Notes under the pieces: generated by a model | Databases searched by the model: none | The model's input: only the letters and a program-made list of their open reading frames with translations | What the model was told of the DNA's origin: nothing | Position numbers and translations under genes: made by a program | Assembly: GCA_038317095.1 (NCBI GenBank) | Contig: JBBQBB010000083.1 | Coordinates: 1-10,920 of the forward strand | Source of the DNA: JAGXTF01 sp038317095 | GTDB lineage: Bacteria > Bacteroidota > Bacteroidia > NS11-12g > UBA955 | Direction of reading: 5' to 3' | DNA length: 10,920 bases | In this document: positions 5,296-10,920 of the stretch, in pieces | How positions within the stretch are numbered: position 1 is the stretch's first letter | Layout: each line of letters begins with the position of its first letter

Positions 5296-7167
5296 ATGTG
5301 CGGAATTGCGGCCATATTGTTATCCAAACCGGCAGATGCCAGCGCGTTGATTGCTTCGTGTAAAACATTCTCTAACCGCATGGAACATCGCGGTCCAGAC
5401 GATGCGGGCTATGTGTTCTTCCGCCAAAATGGAGATGCAGAAATGTTTGTTGATTCGCATTCTCACCCTGACATTGATTTGCCAAATGTTGAAACCGCAA
5501 GTGGAGAATTTGTAGCCGCATTTGTGCACCGGCGCTTGTCTATTGTGGGTTTAGGCGCTGCTGGTCACCAACCTATGCAGAGCACTACAGGCCGTTTTTG
5601 GATTTGTTTTAATGGAGAAATATTTAATTTTAAAGCGTTAAATGCTGCTTATAATTTCCCGTCAAAAACAGGAACCGATACGGAAACCTTGTTGAATTTA
5701 TGGGAACAAAAAGGAGAAAAAAGTTTGGAATTGTTGGATGGTTTTTTTGCCGGAATAATTTATGATGCTGAATTCAATAAATATACGGTGTTTAGAGATA
5801 CCACCGGAGTAAAACCGCTGTTTTTTGCAGCCCAAAACTCAAATCGATTTTTTTGCAGCGATACACGTGCATTGAGAGAAGTTACTGGGTATAATAGTGT
5901 GAATCCAATTTCTATTTTCCATTTATTGGCTGAAGGGATTTTGGGAGATGCAGAAAATACAACCATGTTTTCTGGAATTAGGGAGCACAAGGCTGGTGCT
6001 GTTGGACACATCACCAATGAAGAGGGTTATGTAGCTGCGGATTGGAACCTAGATAAAATGCCAGAAACCCCCATCGGTTTACGCGAGAAATTGGAACGCA
6101 GTATGGATCGGCGATTGATAGCGGATGTGCCTTTGGGGTTCGCGGTGAGTGGTGGACTGGACAGTGCTGCAATTATCGGATTGGCTCGGAAAAAATTGGG
6201 AAATCAAGCGTCACTAAAATTATTTTCCATTACCTCCAAAGATTCCAATTCGGACGAAAGACATTGGCAAAAAAGTGTGGCAGATTTTAACCATGGTGAA
6301 TGGATTTCACAGGATATTGAAGATGCACCCATTTCGTCGTTGCAAAATTTAATAGAACATGTGGATATGCCGGCAGTGGCTTGGAATAACATTGCCCATT
6401 TTAATTTATGCAAATTGGCCAAAGAAAATGGAGTTACTGTTTTGTTTAACGGGCAAGGTGCAGATGAAATATTTGGAGGTTACCCAGATTATTTGCAACG
6501 CGATTGGTGGAAAATCAAATCGCTATTGAATACAAATGCTGCAAATTGGCCCATTTCTATGGATGAAATAAAAAGAGGTTGGCTTCAATTAAACTTGATT
6601 TCCAAAGCACCTCAATTTTTGAGACAAAAACAATTTGTTAAAAAGTTTCAAGGCCTCATTCACCCGGATTTATTGGGGCACCCATCCTACGCTTGGAGTT
6701 TGTCTAAAATGGGGGCAGATGAAAAAATGAAGGAAGATTATTTTGGCAAAAAACTTTGGCAAATGTTGCAATGGGAAGACAGAAATGGAATGGCAAATAG
6801 TTTGGAAAGCAGGAATCCTTTTGCCGACGATAGGGCACTAGCTTCGTTTTTGAAATTGCCATTGAAGAAGAAAATAGAAAATGGTTTTACAAAAGGCATG
6901 CTGCGAGATGTGTTGTCTGATGTGGTGCCTTTAGATGTGCTTTGGCGTGTCGATAAAAAGGGGTTTACGGTGCCAGATGCCGCTTTAACCTGGAGATTTG
7001 TAGAACATTGGAAACCCGTTTTTATGTCCTCCGTTTTGGATGCATGGTCGCCACGCAAAAGCAGAGAGTTGCTATTGAAGAATTTGGACCCAAATCAAAC
7101 CCAAGAGTTGAAATGGTTTTTTAGGTTGGTTTCTTTGTGTTATTTTTTACAAAATTTAGAAAATTGA
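5296..7167 (+). CDS. AsnB-type asparagine synthase (glutamine-hydrolysing) / polysaccharide amidotransferase
   Basis: A 623-residue two-domain enzyme. The N-terminal class II glutaminase domain begins MCGIAAIL with Cys2 as nucleophile and includes HRGPDDAG, HRRLSIV and FNGEIFN. The C-terminal ATP-dependent domain has the PP-loop SGGLDS (285-290), GQGADEIFGG (386-395) and WEDRNGMANSLESRNPFADD near residues 493-512. The glutaminase domain has about 25-30 extra residues between HRGPDDAG and HRRLSIV, and unusual forms of conserved blocks (DGFFAGIIYD, RDTTGVKPL). Housekeeping AsnB makes asparagine, but lying between a glycosyltransferase and a flippase this copy more likely amidates a sugar acid of the glycan, as AsnB homologues in O-antigen and capsule clusters are thought to do. 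That role is inference. It starts 1 base after the upstream stop. Confidence 0.9.
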   Translation: MCGIAAILLSKPADASALIASCKTFSNRMEHRGPDDAGYVFFRQNGDAEMFVDSHSHPDIDLPNVETASGEFVAAFVHRRLSIVGLGAAGHQPMQSTTGRFWICFNGEIFNFKALNAAYNFPSKTGTDTETLLNLWEQKGEKSLELLDGFFAGIIYDAEFNKYTVFRDTTGVKPLFFAAQNSNRFFCSDTRALREVTGYNSVNPISIFHLLAEGILGDAENTTMFSGIREHKAGAVGHITNEEGYVAADWNLDKMPETPIGLREKLERSMDRRLIADVPLGFAVSGGLDSAAIIGLARKKLGNQASLKLFSITSKDSNSDERHWQKSVADFNHGEWISQDIEDAPISSLQNLIEHVDMPAVAWNNIAHFNLCKLAKENGVTVLFNGQGADEIFGGYPDYLQRDWWKIKSLLNTNAANWPISMDEIKRGWLQLNLISKAPQFLRQKQFVKKFQGLIHPDLLGHPSYAWSLSKMGADEKMKEDYFGKKLWQMLQWEDRNGMANSLESRNPFADDRALASFLKLPLKKKIENGFTKGMLRDVLSDVVPLDVLWRVDKKGFTVPDAALTWRFVEHWKPVFMSSVLDAWSPRKSRELLLKNLDPNQTQELKWFFRLVSLCYFLQNLEN

Positions 7168-8438
7168 GCAGCAACAGTCCCATAAAAACTTTCGGAATGC
7201 AGTTGTTGAAATCTGCAATAGCGGCCACCACGGTTGTTTTGTATTCCAGGTGGATGGGCGCAGCGGGCAGGGGAGAGTTGAGTTTATTGTTGTTCTATGT
7301 CAATTTGGTTATGATTGCCAATGAATATGTGGGTGGCAGTAGTTTGGCCAATTTGGTTCCAAAATATGGGGTTCGAAATTTAAATCCAACGGCCTTTTTG
7401 TGGTCGATTTTTGTGGTCATAATTGCCTTTTTTGGGTTCCTGTTTATGGGACAGTCCACGAATATTGCATTGGCTTTGAGTACTTTCTCTTTGTGTTTGG
7501 CGCAATTAACCATTCACTATAATTATTACCAAGGTTTGGGGCGTGTTTTTCAAAGAAATTATTTGCAATTGTTGTTGGAATTGTTGAAATTGATTTTATG
7601 GATAGCGATTGCATGGATTGCTTTTGGGTCATATAATTGTAGTGAATTAATAAACACCAATACGGCCATTTATATATTTTTAATTTCTACATTTTTGGTA
7701 TGGATTTTTTCGGAATATTTATTGCGAAAAGAAATTGGTTGGGTCCATAAAAACAAAAGGGTTCCCATTGTGGGAGAGCTTTTCAAGCTCGGTTTCTGGG
7801 CGCAAAATGGCCAACTGATTCAATTTTTAAATTACCGGTTGGTTTTAATGCTCATTGATAAAAAGTTGGGACTTTCTGAAACCGGAATATATTCAAATGC
7901 GTTATTAATAGCAGATACGATTTGGATTTTTGGCAACAGTTTTGGCACCATCGCCCATATGCGAATGTTGCAGTCGAATAACGCTGTTTTTCGTGCCGAC
8001 ATTACCATCCGTTATGCGGCTGTGGCGCTGGCTGGAACTATCCTTGCCTGCCTATTTTTGGTTGCAGTGCCGAATGCGGTTTTTGTATTTATTTTTGGCC
8101 ACGATTTTGAATCCTTGAAATTTACAACTTTGTGGTTTATACCCGCCATTGTTGCCCTGGGTTTGAGTACTGTTTTTAGCCATTATTTGCACGCCACAAA
8201 TCAATTTAAAAAGTTGTTGTTCGCCAATGCCATGGGCTTGTGCATTCAAGTAGGCATTGGTTTTTGGCTTATCCCGATTTGGGGCTTGAAAGGCGCTTGT
8301 GTGGCGGCTGACGTTGGTTTTGTTTTAATTTTGGCTGTCGTTTTGTTTTATTTTAAAAAGCAAAATCCCAATGCAAGTTTAAAAGGTGTTTTTCGATTCA
8401 AATCGACTCGAAAAATAGTCGTAAATATGTTAGGATAA
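7164..8438 (+). CDS. Polysaccharide flippase (Wzx/MATE-like, oligosaccharide exporter)
   Basis: A very hydrophobic integral membrane protein of about 424 residues with roughly 12 predicted helices. The N-terminal TFGMQLLKSAIAATT and YSRWMGAAGRGELSLLL are typical of Wzx-type exporters (R/LGxxGRGELSL), which move lipid-linked glycan units across the inner membrane. The C-terminus is a short basic tail. The start is uncertain: TTG 7164 overlaps the TGA of the amidotransferase gene (TTGA) and gives a normal N-terminus, GTG 7137 would add nine residues, and the first ATG is at 7197. It ends the three-gene glycan operon and stops only 3 bases from the converging phosphopantetheinyl transferase gene, with no terminator between. 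Confidence 0.85.
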   Translation: MSSNSPIKTFGMQLLKSAIAATTVVLYSRWMGAAGRGELSLLLFYVNLVMIANEYVGGSSLANLVPKYGVRNLNPTAFLWSIFVVIIAFFGFLFMGQSTNIALALSTFSLCLAQLTIHYNYYQGLGRVFQRNYLQLLLELLKLILWIAIAWIAFGSYNCSELINTNTAIYIFLISTFLVWIFSEYLLRKEIGWVHKNKRVPIVGELFKLGFWAQNGQLIQFLNYRLVLMLIDKKLGLSETGIYSNALLIADTIWIFGNSFGTIAHMRMLQSNNAVFRADITIRYAAVALAGTILACLFLVAVPNAVFVFIFGHDFESLKFTTLWFIPAIVALGLSTVFSHYLHATNQFKKLLFANAMGLCIQVGIGFWLIPIWGLKGACVAADVGFVLILAVVLFYFKKQNPNASLKGVFRFKSTRKIVVNMLG

Positions 8439-8441
8439 ATT

Positions 8442-9080
8442 TCAGGATTTTAATTCTTCTATAATCCAGGTGGCCATGTGACCATCGACAATCATATATT
8501 CCAAAATAAATTCGTGGGTTAAATTTTGTTTGTGAATTTTTCCAATAAATCGACCTTCGTTGTGCAAATCAAAGGCTTCAATGGTCATGTGTAATTTAAA
8601 ATCCAATTCTTTTCCGCCATACCATTTGTACATGCTTTCTTTGGCTCCCCAAATGATAATTAAACTCTGCGCATGGTGGGTTTTATGGATGTTTGCTTTG
8701 TCGGTTTTGTTGCAAAATTTGTCTTCAATGCGCAATACTTTGGGGCCAAGTGTTTCAATGTCAATGCCAGTGGATTCATTTTCGTTGGAAATAAAGGCTG
8801 CATAATTGCCGCTGTGACTCCAACTCACCTTTGTAGAGGAATTTGTTAAATGGGGTTTGCCAAATTTGTCTTTCTCTATCGATTGATCCGGATGAAATGT
8901 TTTTAATAACAATCGACTGGCTAAAAAATGTTTGATACGCAATTCAGGCATGTGTGCAAGAAAAGTTTTTTCATCCTCATTGGGGTTGTAAATTTGCATC
9001 AGTTCATCTGAGGTTTCGGATATTTTCCAAAAACCTACTTTAACTCCCTGAGCAGGAAAAACAATACGATCCAAAGGCAT
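8442..9080 (-). CDS. 4'-phosphopantetheinyl transferase, Sfp type
   Basis: A 212-residue enzyme that moves the phosphopantetheine arm from CoA to the serine of acyl or peptidyl carrier proteins. Motifs in order: FGKPHL (73-78), VSWSHSGNYAA (His89), GIDIE (Asp107 and Glu109, magnesium ligands) and WGAKESMYKWYG (Glu148, Lys152). Length and spacing match Sfp-like PPTases. The frame is open to 9152, but the Met at 9080 gives the MPL... start usual for Bacteroidota homologues, and the upstream codons overlap the WD40 gene. No carrier protein, NRPS or PKS gene is in the window, so the target may be the housekeeping ACP or a distant cluster. A -7 box sits inside the divergent WD40 gene. Confidence 0.9.
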   Translation of the reverse strand: MPLDRIVFPAQGVKVGFWKISETSDELMQIYNPNEDEKTFLAHMPELRIKHFLASRLLLKTFHPDQSIEKDKFGKPHLTNSSTKVSWSHSGNYAAFISNENESTGIDIETLGPKVLRIEDKFCNKTDKANIHKTHHAQSLIIIWGAKESMYKWYGGKELDFKLHMTIEAFDLHNEGRFIGKIHKQNLTHEFILEYMIVDGHMATWIIEELKS

Positions 9081-9978
9081 GTCCGCAAAAGTACAAGTAA
9101 AATTGTTAGCAACATTAACTGGCCACCGGCAAGCGGTATATTCTATGGTCAATGGAAAAAAAGGATTGCTATCAGCGGGTGGGGATGGCTTTGTAGTAAG
9201 TTGGGACTATCCCAAAACTGAAGATGGAATAGTGATTGCCCATTGTCCTGAACCCATATATGCATTGGGCTTGCTAGAAACAGACGAAATTTTGATGGGT
9301 AGCAGCAGCGGTGCATTATATTGGGTAAAAAATGGGGAAGCTGCTAGGAAAATTGTAGCACATTCGAAAGGCATTTATGCCATAGAAATAATGCCCAACG
9401 GCTATTTTCTCACTTTGGGCGGAGATGGAAATGCAATGGTTTGGAATGCAGGGTTGGAGCTGTTAAGAACGATTGAAATTTCTAAAAAAGCTTTGCGTTG
9501 TGTAGTAAAGATAGACAAAGGGTTTGCCGTAGGTGCTAGTGACAACCAAATATATATTGTCGATGTAGAGTTGAAAGTTACGAAAGTGCTTGAAGGTCAT
9601 ACAAATTCCGTATTCGCACTGGCTTATAATTCGGAATCAAATACCTTGTATTCTGGCGGCAGAGATGCACAAATTCGAAGCTGGGATTTAAATATTCTAA
9701 AACAAAAGGCTCCAATTGCAGCGCATCTATTGCACATTCACAGTTTGAAATTGAGTCCTGACAAAAGCATTTTGGCCTCGTCAAGCATGGATAAAACCAT
9801 CAAATTGTGGGATTCTAAATCCATGGAATTGTTGAAAGTGCTTGACAAACCCAAATTTGAAGCGCACAAAAGTTCCGTAAACACATTGTTGTGGGTTAAT
9901 GATAAGGCACTCATCAGCGGCAGCGACGATAGGTCGGTTGTGGTTTGGGAAAGGGTTGATTTAATATTGAATGTTTAA
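9079..9978 (+). CDS. WD40-repeat protein, single seven-bladed beta-propeller
   Basis: A 299-residue protein with no signal peptide or membrane segment, so probably a cytoplasmic interaction scaffold. Seven blades of about 38-45 residues can be counted, beginning near residues 9, 51, 92, 132, 171, 212 and 255. They end in WD-like strands: VVSWDYP, LYWVKN, MVWNAG, IYIVDV, IRSWDLN, IKLWDSK and VVVWERV. GH/AH dipeptides at blade starts (LTGHRQAVYS, LEGHTNSVFA, AHKSSVNTL) are also visible. Nothing is fused to the propeller. ATG 9079 is the first start after an in-frame TGA at 9049-9051 and is needed to complete the first blade. Its ATG overlaps that of the divergent phosphopantetheinyl transferase. 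No partner can be inferred. Confidence 0.9.
   Translation: MSAKVQVKLLATLTGHRQAVYSMVNGKKGLLSAGGDGFVVSWDYPKTEDGIVIAHCPEPIYALGLLETDEILMGSSSGALYWVKNGEAARKIVAHSKGIYAIEIMPNGYFLTLGGDGNAMVWNAGLELLRTIEISKKALRCVVKIDKGFAVGASDNQIYIVDVELKVTKVLEGHTNSVFALAYNSESNTLYSGGRDAQIRSWDLNILKQKAPIAAHLLHIHSLKLSPDKSILASSSMDKTIKLWDSKSMELLKVLDKPKFEAHKSSVNTLLWVNDKALISGSDDRSVVVWERVDLILNV
9086..9093 (-). promoter_or_regulatory. Candidate -7 box of the phosphopantetheinyl transferase gene, inside the WD40 coding sequence
   Basis: The minus strand reads TACTTTTG, an exact TAnnTTTG, ending 5 bases before the PPTase ATG, so the transcript would begin at or within a base or two of the start codon. A TTG lies 16 bases upstream, shorter than the usual -33 spacing. 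The box overlaps codons 3-5 of the WD40 gene. Confidence 0.45.
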
Positions 9979-9986
9979 CGTTCAAT
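9966..9986. repeat. Near-palindrome spanning the WD40 stop codon
   Basis: ATTGAA and TTCAAT flank GTTTAAC in a 21-base near-perfect inverted repeat with one mismatched pair, followed by another GTTCAAT. The WD40 TAA stop lies at its centre. There is no clear T-run, so it is a weak terminator candidate at best. Confidence 0.45.
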
Positions 9987-10024
9987 GTTCAATTTATTTG
10001 GGTATTTACCATTTACAACCCACA

Positions 10025-10191
10025 ATTAAAGTAAAGCAGCTATTTGGGGAAAAGGTTAAGGAAGATTTTTAAGGGGTAAGGTTTATGGTTTTCGGGGATT
10101 AAGTGTTTTTCATTTACAATTTACTTTTACAATTTATACCTCATCATTAAAGTAGAATTGGTTTTTTGGGAAAAGGTTTATGGTTTTCGGG
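10025..10191 (+). repeat. Interleaved short direct repeats in noncoding DNA
   Basis: A 19-base unit, AAGGTTTATGGTTTTCGGG, occurs exactly at 10078-10096 and 10173-10191. A second pair, ATTAAAGTA followed by GGGAAAAGGTT at a fixed 22-base offset, occurs at 10025-10057 and 10146-10178. ATTTACAATTTA-like phrases lie between them. The copies look like remnants of an imperfect tandem duplication, or of a dispersed intergenic repeat such as is common in Bacteroidota. Stop codons in all frames make coding unlikely. Confidence 0.6.
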
Positions 10192-10194
10192 ATT

Positions 10195-10534
10195 TTAATA
10201 CTTGAATAAATATTTTGAGAAGATGTGGCATCTGTTGGTTAAATCTTTTAATTTATCTGCATCGGTTTCCTTTAAATATTCCATTTTTTCAGCAAGAATA
10301 ACCAACGTTTCTAATTCTGCAAGTTAGCCATTTGCTATGCCTAATATTGAATGTATTCGCCAAGCGTATTTTAGCCATGTTCACCTGCAATGCAAACTGA
10401 AACTCTTCTGATTTGACTGGAAATTCCATAAATTTTTTCCTTGGGAAAATATTTGGTTTTATTGAAAATGGAAATAAACAATTCTATGGCTTTTGCCAAG
10501 CTATTAAATATTTATAATCTTAAATATCACCCAT
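10195..10534 (-). pseudogene. Decayed four-helix-bundle protein gene (S23 / 23S rRNA-intervening-sequence protein family)
   Basis: Joining three minus-strand frames restores a family-like protein of about 113 residues. ATG 10532-10534 starts MGDI, then a stop, then DYKYLIAWQK. After a 1-base deletion come AIELF, TKYFPKEKIYGISSQIRRVSV and IAGEHG. A stop, NTLGEYIQ and a second 1-base deletion follow, then LGIANG, a stop, and LAELETLVILAEKMEYLKET to the natural stop at 10195-10197. AWQKA, FPxExIYGxxSQIRR, IAxG and LAELET are diagnostic for the S23/IVP family, whose members occur in 23S rRNA intervening sequences and as orphan genes. Three of the stops stand where the family has sense codons. The gene cannot make protein. 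Sequencing error is unlikely to explain this many lesions. Confidence 0.8.
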
Positions 10535-10551
10535 GTGTTTTTTCCTTAACT

Positions 10552-10656
10552 GATCAGGAGGGCCGCTACCGTCGATGACAGCGCCGCCGCGCCCAGTACG
10601 AGCGCGGCGAGAAGGGCGAGTTGCGCGGCCGGCACCGACCAGGTCGAGGCCGAGAT
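10552..10656 (-). pseudogene. Fragment of a membrane protein, perhaps the C-terminal helix of an ABC (FtsX/MacB-like) permease
   Basis: The minus strand reads 35 codons between two GATC sites: TWSVPAAQLALLAALVLG, then AAALSSTVAALLI. The SVPxxQL start followed by an Ala/Leu helix resembles the last transmembrane segment of MacB/FtsX-type permeases. This frame has about 80% G or C at third codon positions, while the alternative frame has about 60%, which supports it. It lacks the usual PARRA continuation because the join to AT-rich DNA comes first. Identification is tentative. Confidence 0.4.
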
Positions 10657-10720
10657 CCGAGAGCACTGACGTCGTGTCCCGTTCTGTCCGATACGCTTTG
10701 CTCACTCCGCGCAGCTCAAC
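10655..10720 (-). pseudogene. N-terminal fragment of an ABC transporter ATP-binding protein
   Basis: The minus strand encodes VELRGVSKAYRTERDTTSVLSD, the standard first strand and loop of MacB/LolD-type ATPases (the A-loop Tyr is in SKAYRTE). The expected Walker A glycine-rich loop does not follow; the frame becomes meaningless just past GATC 10654-10657. The true start is not clear: upstream in frame there is no good start codon, while a GTG overlapping the upstream gene's stop is in another frame. Confidence 0.5.
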
Positions 10721-10760
10721 GGAAGGTTCGCCGCCGGATCTGCGGTGGCGTGCGACAGCG

Positions 10761-10920
10761 TCACGTTCGCGTCGCCTTGCCGTGGCCGAACACCTTCGGG
10801 AGCAGGCGCGCCGCCTCAGCATCGATCCGCAACGCCTCCTTGCTGGCTTCTGCAAGCCCCGCCGGGCTGAGCAACGTGAAGTTGACCAGGGTCTCGATGT
10901 CCTGATGACGGCTGGCGCCG
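10761..10920 (-). CDS. C-terminal part of an unidentified GC-rich gene (5' end outside window)
   Basis: Fifty-two codons enter from the right edge and end at TGA 10761-10763. The sequence runs GASRHQDIETLVNF, then TLLSPAGLAEASKEAL, then AARLLPKVFGHGKATRT. It is a well-behaved, mostly helical, charged sequence with GC-rich third positions, so it is probably a real gene end, but I recognise no family. It lies upstream of, and in the same direction as, the ABC ATPase fragment. Confidence 0.55.
   Translation of the reverse strand, partial: GASRHQDIETLVNFTLLSPAGLAEASKEALRIDAEAARLLPKVFGHGKATRT

Larger units (their letters stand above)
10552..10920. other. GC-rich, actinobacterial-like segment; probable chimeric join at GATC
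   Basis: Composition switches abruptly from strongly AT-rich to strongly GC-rich at TGATCA (GATC at 10552-10555) and stays so to the window end. Codon choice in the recognisable pieces is GC-rich, as in actinomycetes. GATC also occurs at 10654-10657, 10737-10740 and 10824-10827, the first of these coinciding with a change of reading frame and protein family. This fits ligation of Sau3AI/MboI-type fragments, or a misassembly, better than natural insertion. Confidence 0.75.

Noticed and set aside
6738..7058. Minus-strand 106-codon frame in the amidotransferase gene
   Set aside because: Antisense shadow; the sense strand holds the conserved synthetase C-terminal blocks.
9979..10200. Possible CRISPR-like array in the repeat region after the WD40 gene
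   Set aside because: Only two exact copies of the 19-base unit, with unequal, interleaved second repeats and no regular spacers or cas genes.
10520..10855. Continuous 111-codon minus-strand frame across the composition junction
   Set aside because: Only its middle part (VELRGVSKAYRTE) is protein-like; the flanks are Arg-rich off-frame readings of other GC-rich genes, and the end runs into AT-rich pseudogene DNA.
10621..10905. Plus-strand 94-codon frame in the GC-rich tail
   Set aside because: Arg/Ala-rich antisense frame typical of GC-rich DNA; real coding signals are on the minus strand.
10552..10920. Horizontally acquired actinobacterial island
   Set aside because: No integrase, tRNA target, direct repeat or IS end at the border; the border is a GATC site and the genes inside are broken at GATC too, so an artefact is more likely.

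Overview
The first ~10.55 kb is AT-rich DNA from a member of the Bacteroidota. The evidence is several TAnnTTTG -7 promoter boxes (the Bacteroidota sigma-A signature, with a TTTG -33 element in the best case), weak Shine-Dalgarno signals, a lipoprotein and an outer-membrane protein of the kinds usual in that phylum, and protein sequences of Bacteroidota style. No genus can be named. The last ~365 bases are very GC-rich and look actinobacterial. They do not belong to the same replicon as drawn, and the change of composition falls on a GATC tetranucleotide.

Layout, left to right. Bases 1-264 hold the 3' end of an IS630-type transposase, running in from outside the window. It abuts the first ~20 codons of a PIN-domain (VapC-like) gene that it has truncated. 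A mostly empty stretch with a terminator follows. Then come a TalC-type transaldolase and a small outer-membrane protein with a signal peptide (both minus strand), and a plus-strand pair, a 6-pyruvoyl/6-carboxy-tetrahydropterin synthase overlapping GTP cyclohydrolase I by 8 bases. Next is a minus-strand unit of tRNA-His(GTG) followed 11 bases later by a DUF4399 lipoprotein, with a textbook Bacteroidota promoter in front of the tRNA.

Bases 4137-8438 are a compact three-gene plus-strand operon for a surface glycan: a GT4 glycosyltransferase, an AsnB-type glutamine amidotransferase/ligase and a Wzx-like flippase, packed with a 1-base gap and a short overlap. A Sfp-type phosphopantetheinyl transferase (minus) converges on the flippase with a 3-base gap. 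It diverges from a seven-bladed WD40 protein (plus) with no intergenic DNA at all: the two start codons share the palindrome CATG.

Beyond the WD40 gene lie short direct repeats and a clearly decayed four-helix-bundle (S23/IVP-like) gene on the minus strand, with two frameshifts and four in-frame stops. The GC-rich tail then carries, on the minus strand, the end of an unidentified gene, the start of an ABC transporter ATPase and what looks like the membrane-spanning end of a permease, apparently spliced together at GATC sites. The most economical reading is a cloning or assembly chimera, not horizontal transfer.

I see no convincing novel multi-gene defence or biosynthetic system. The points most worth attention are the chimeric tail, the shared CATG start of the phosphopantetheinyl transferase and WD40 genes with a predicted leaderless promoter, the tRNA-His/lipoprotein unit, and the IS630-truncated PIN gene.
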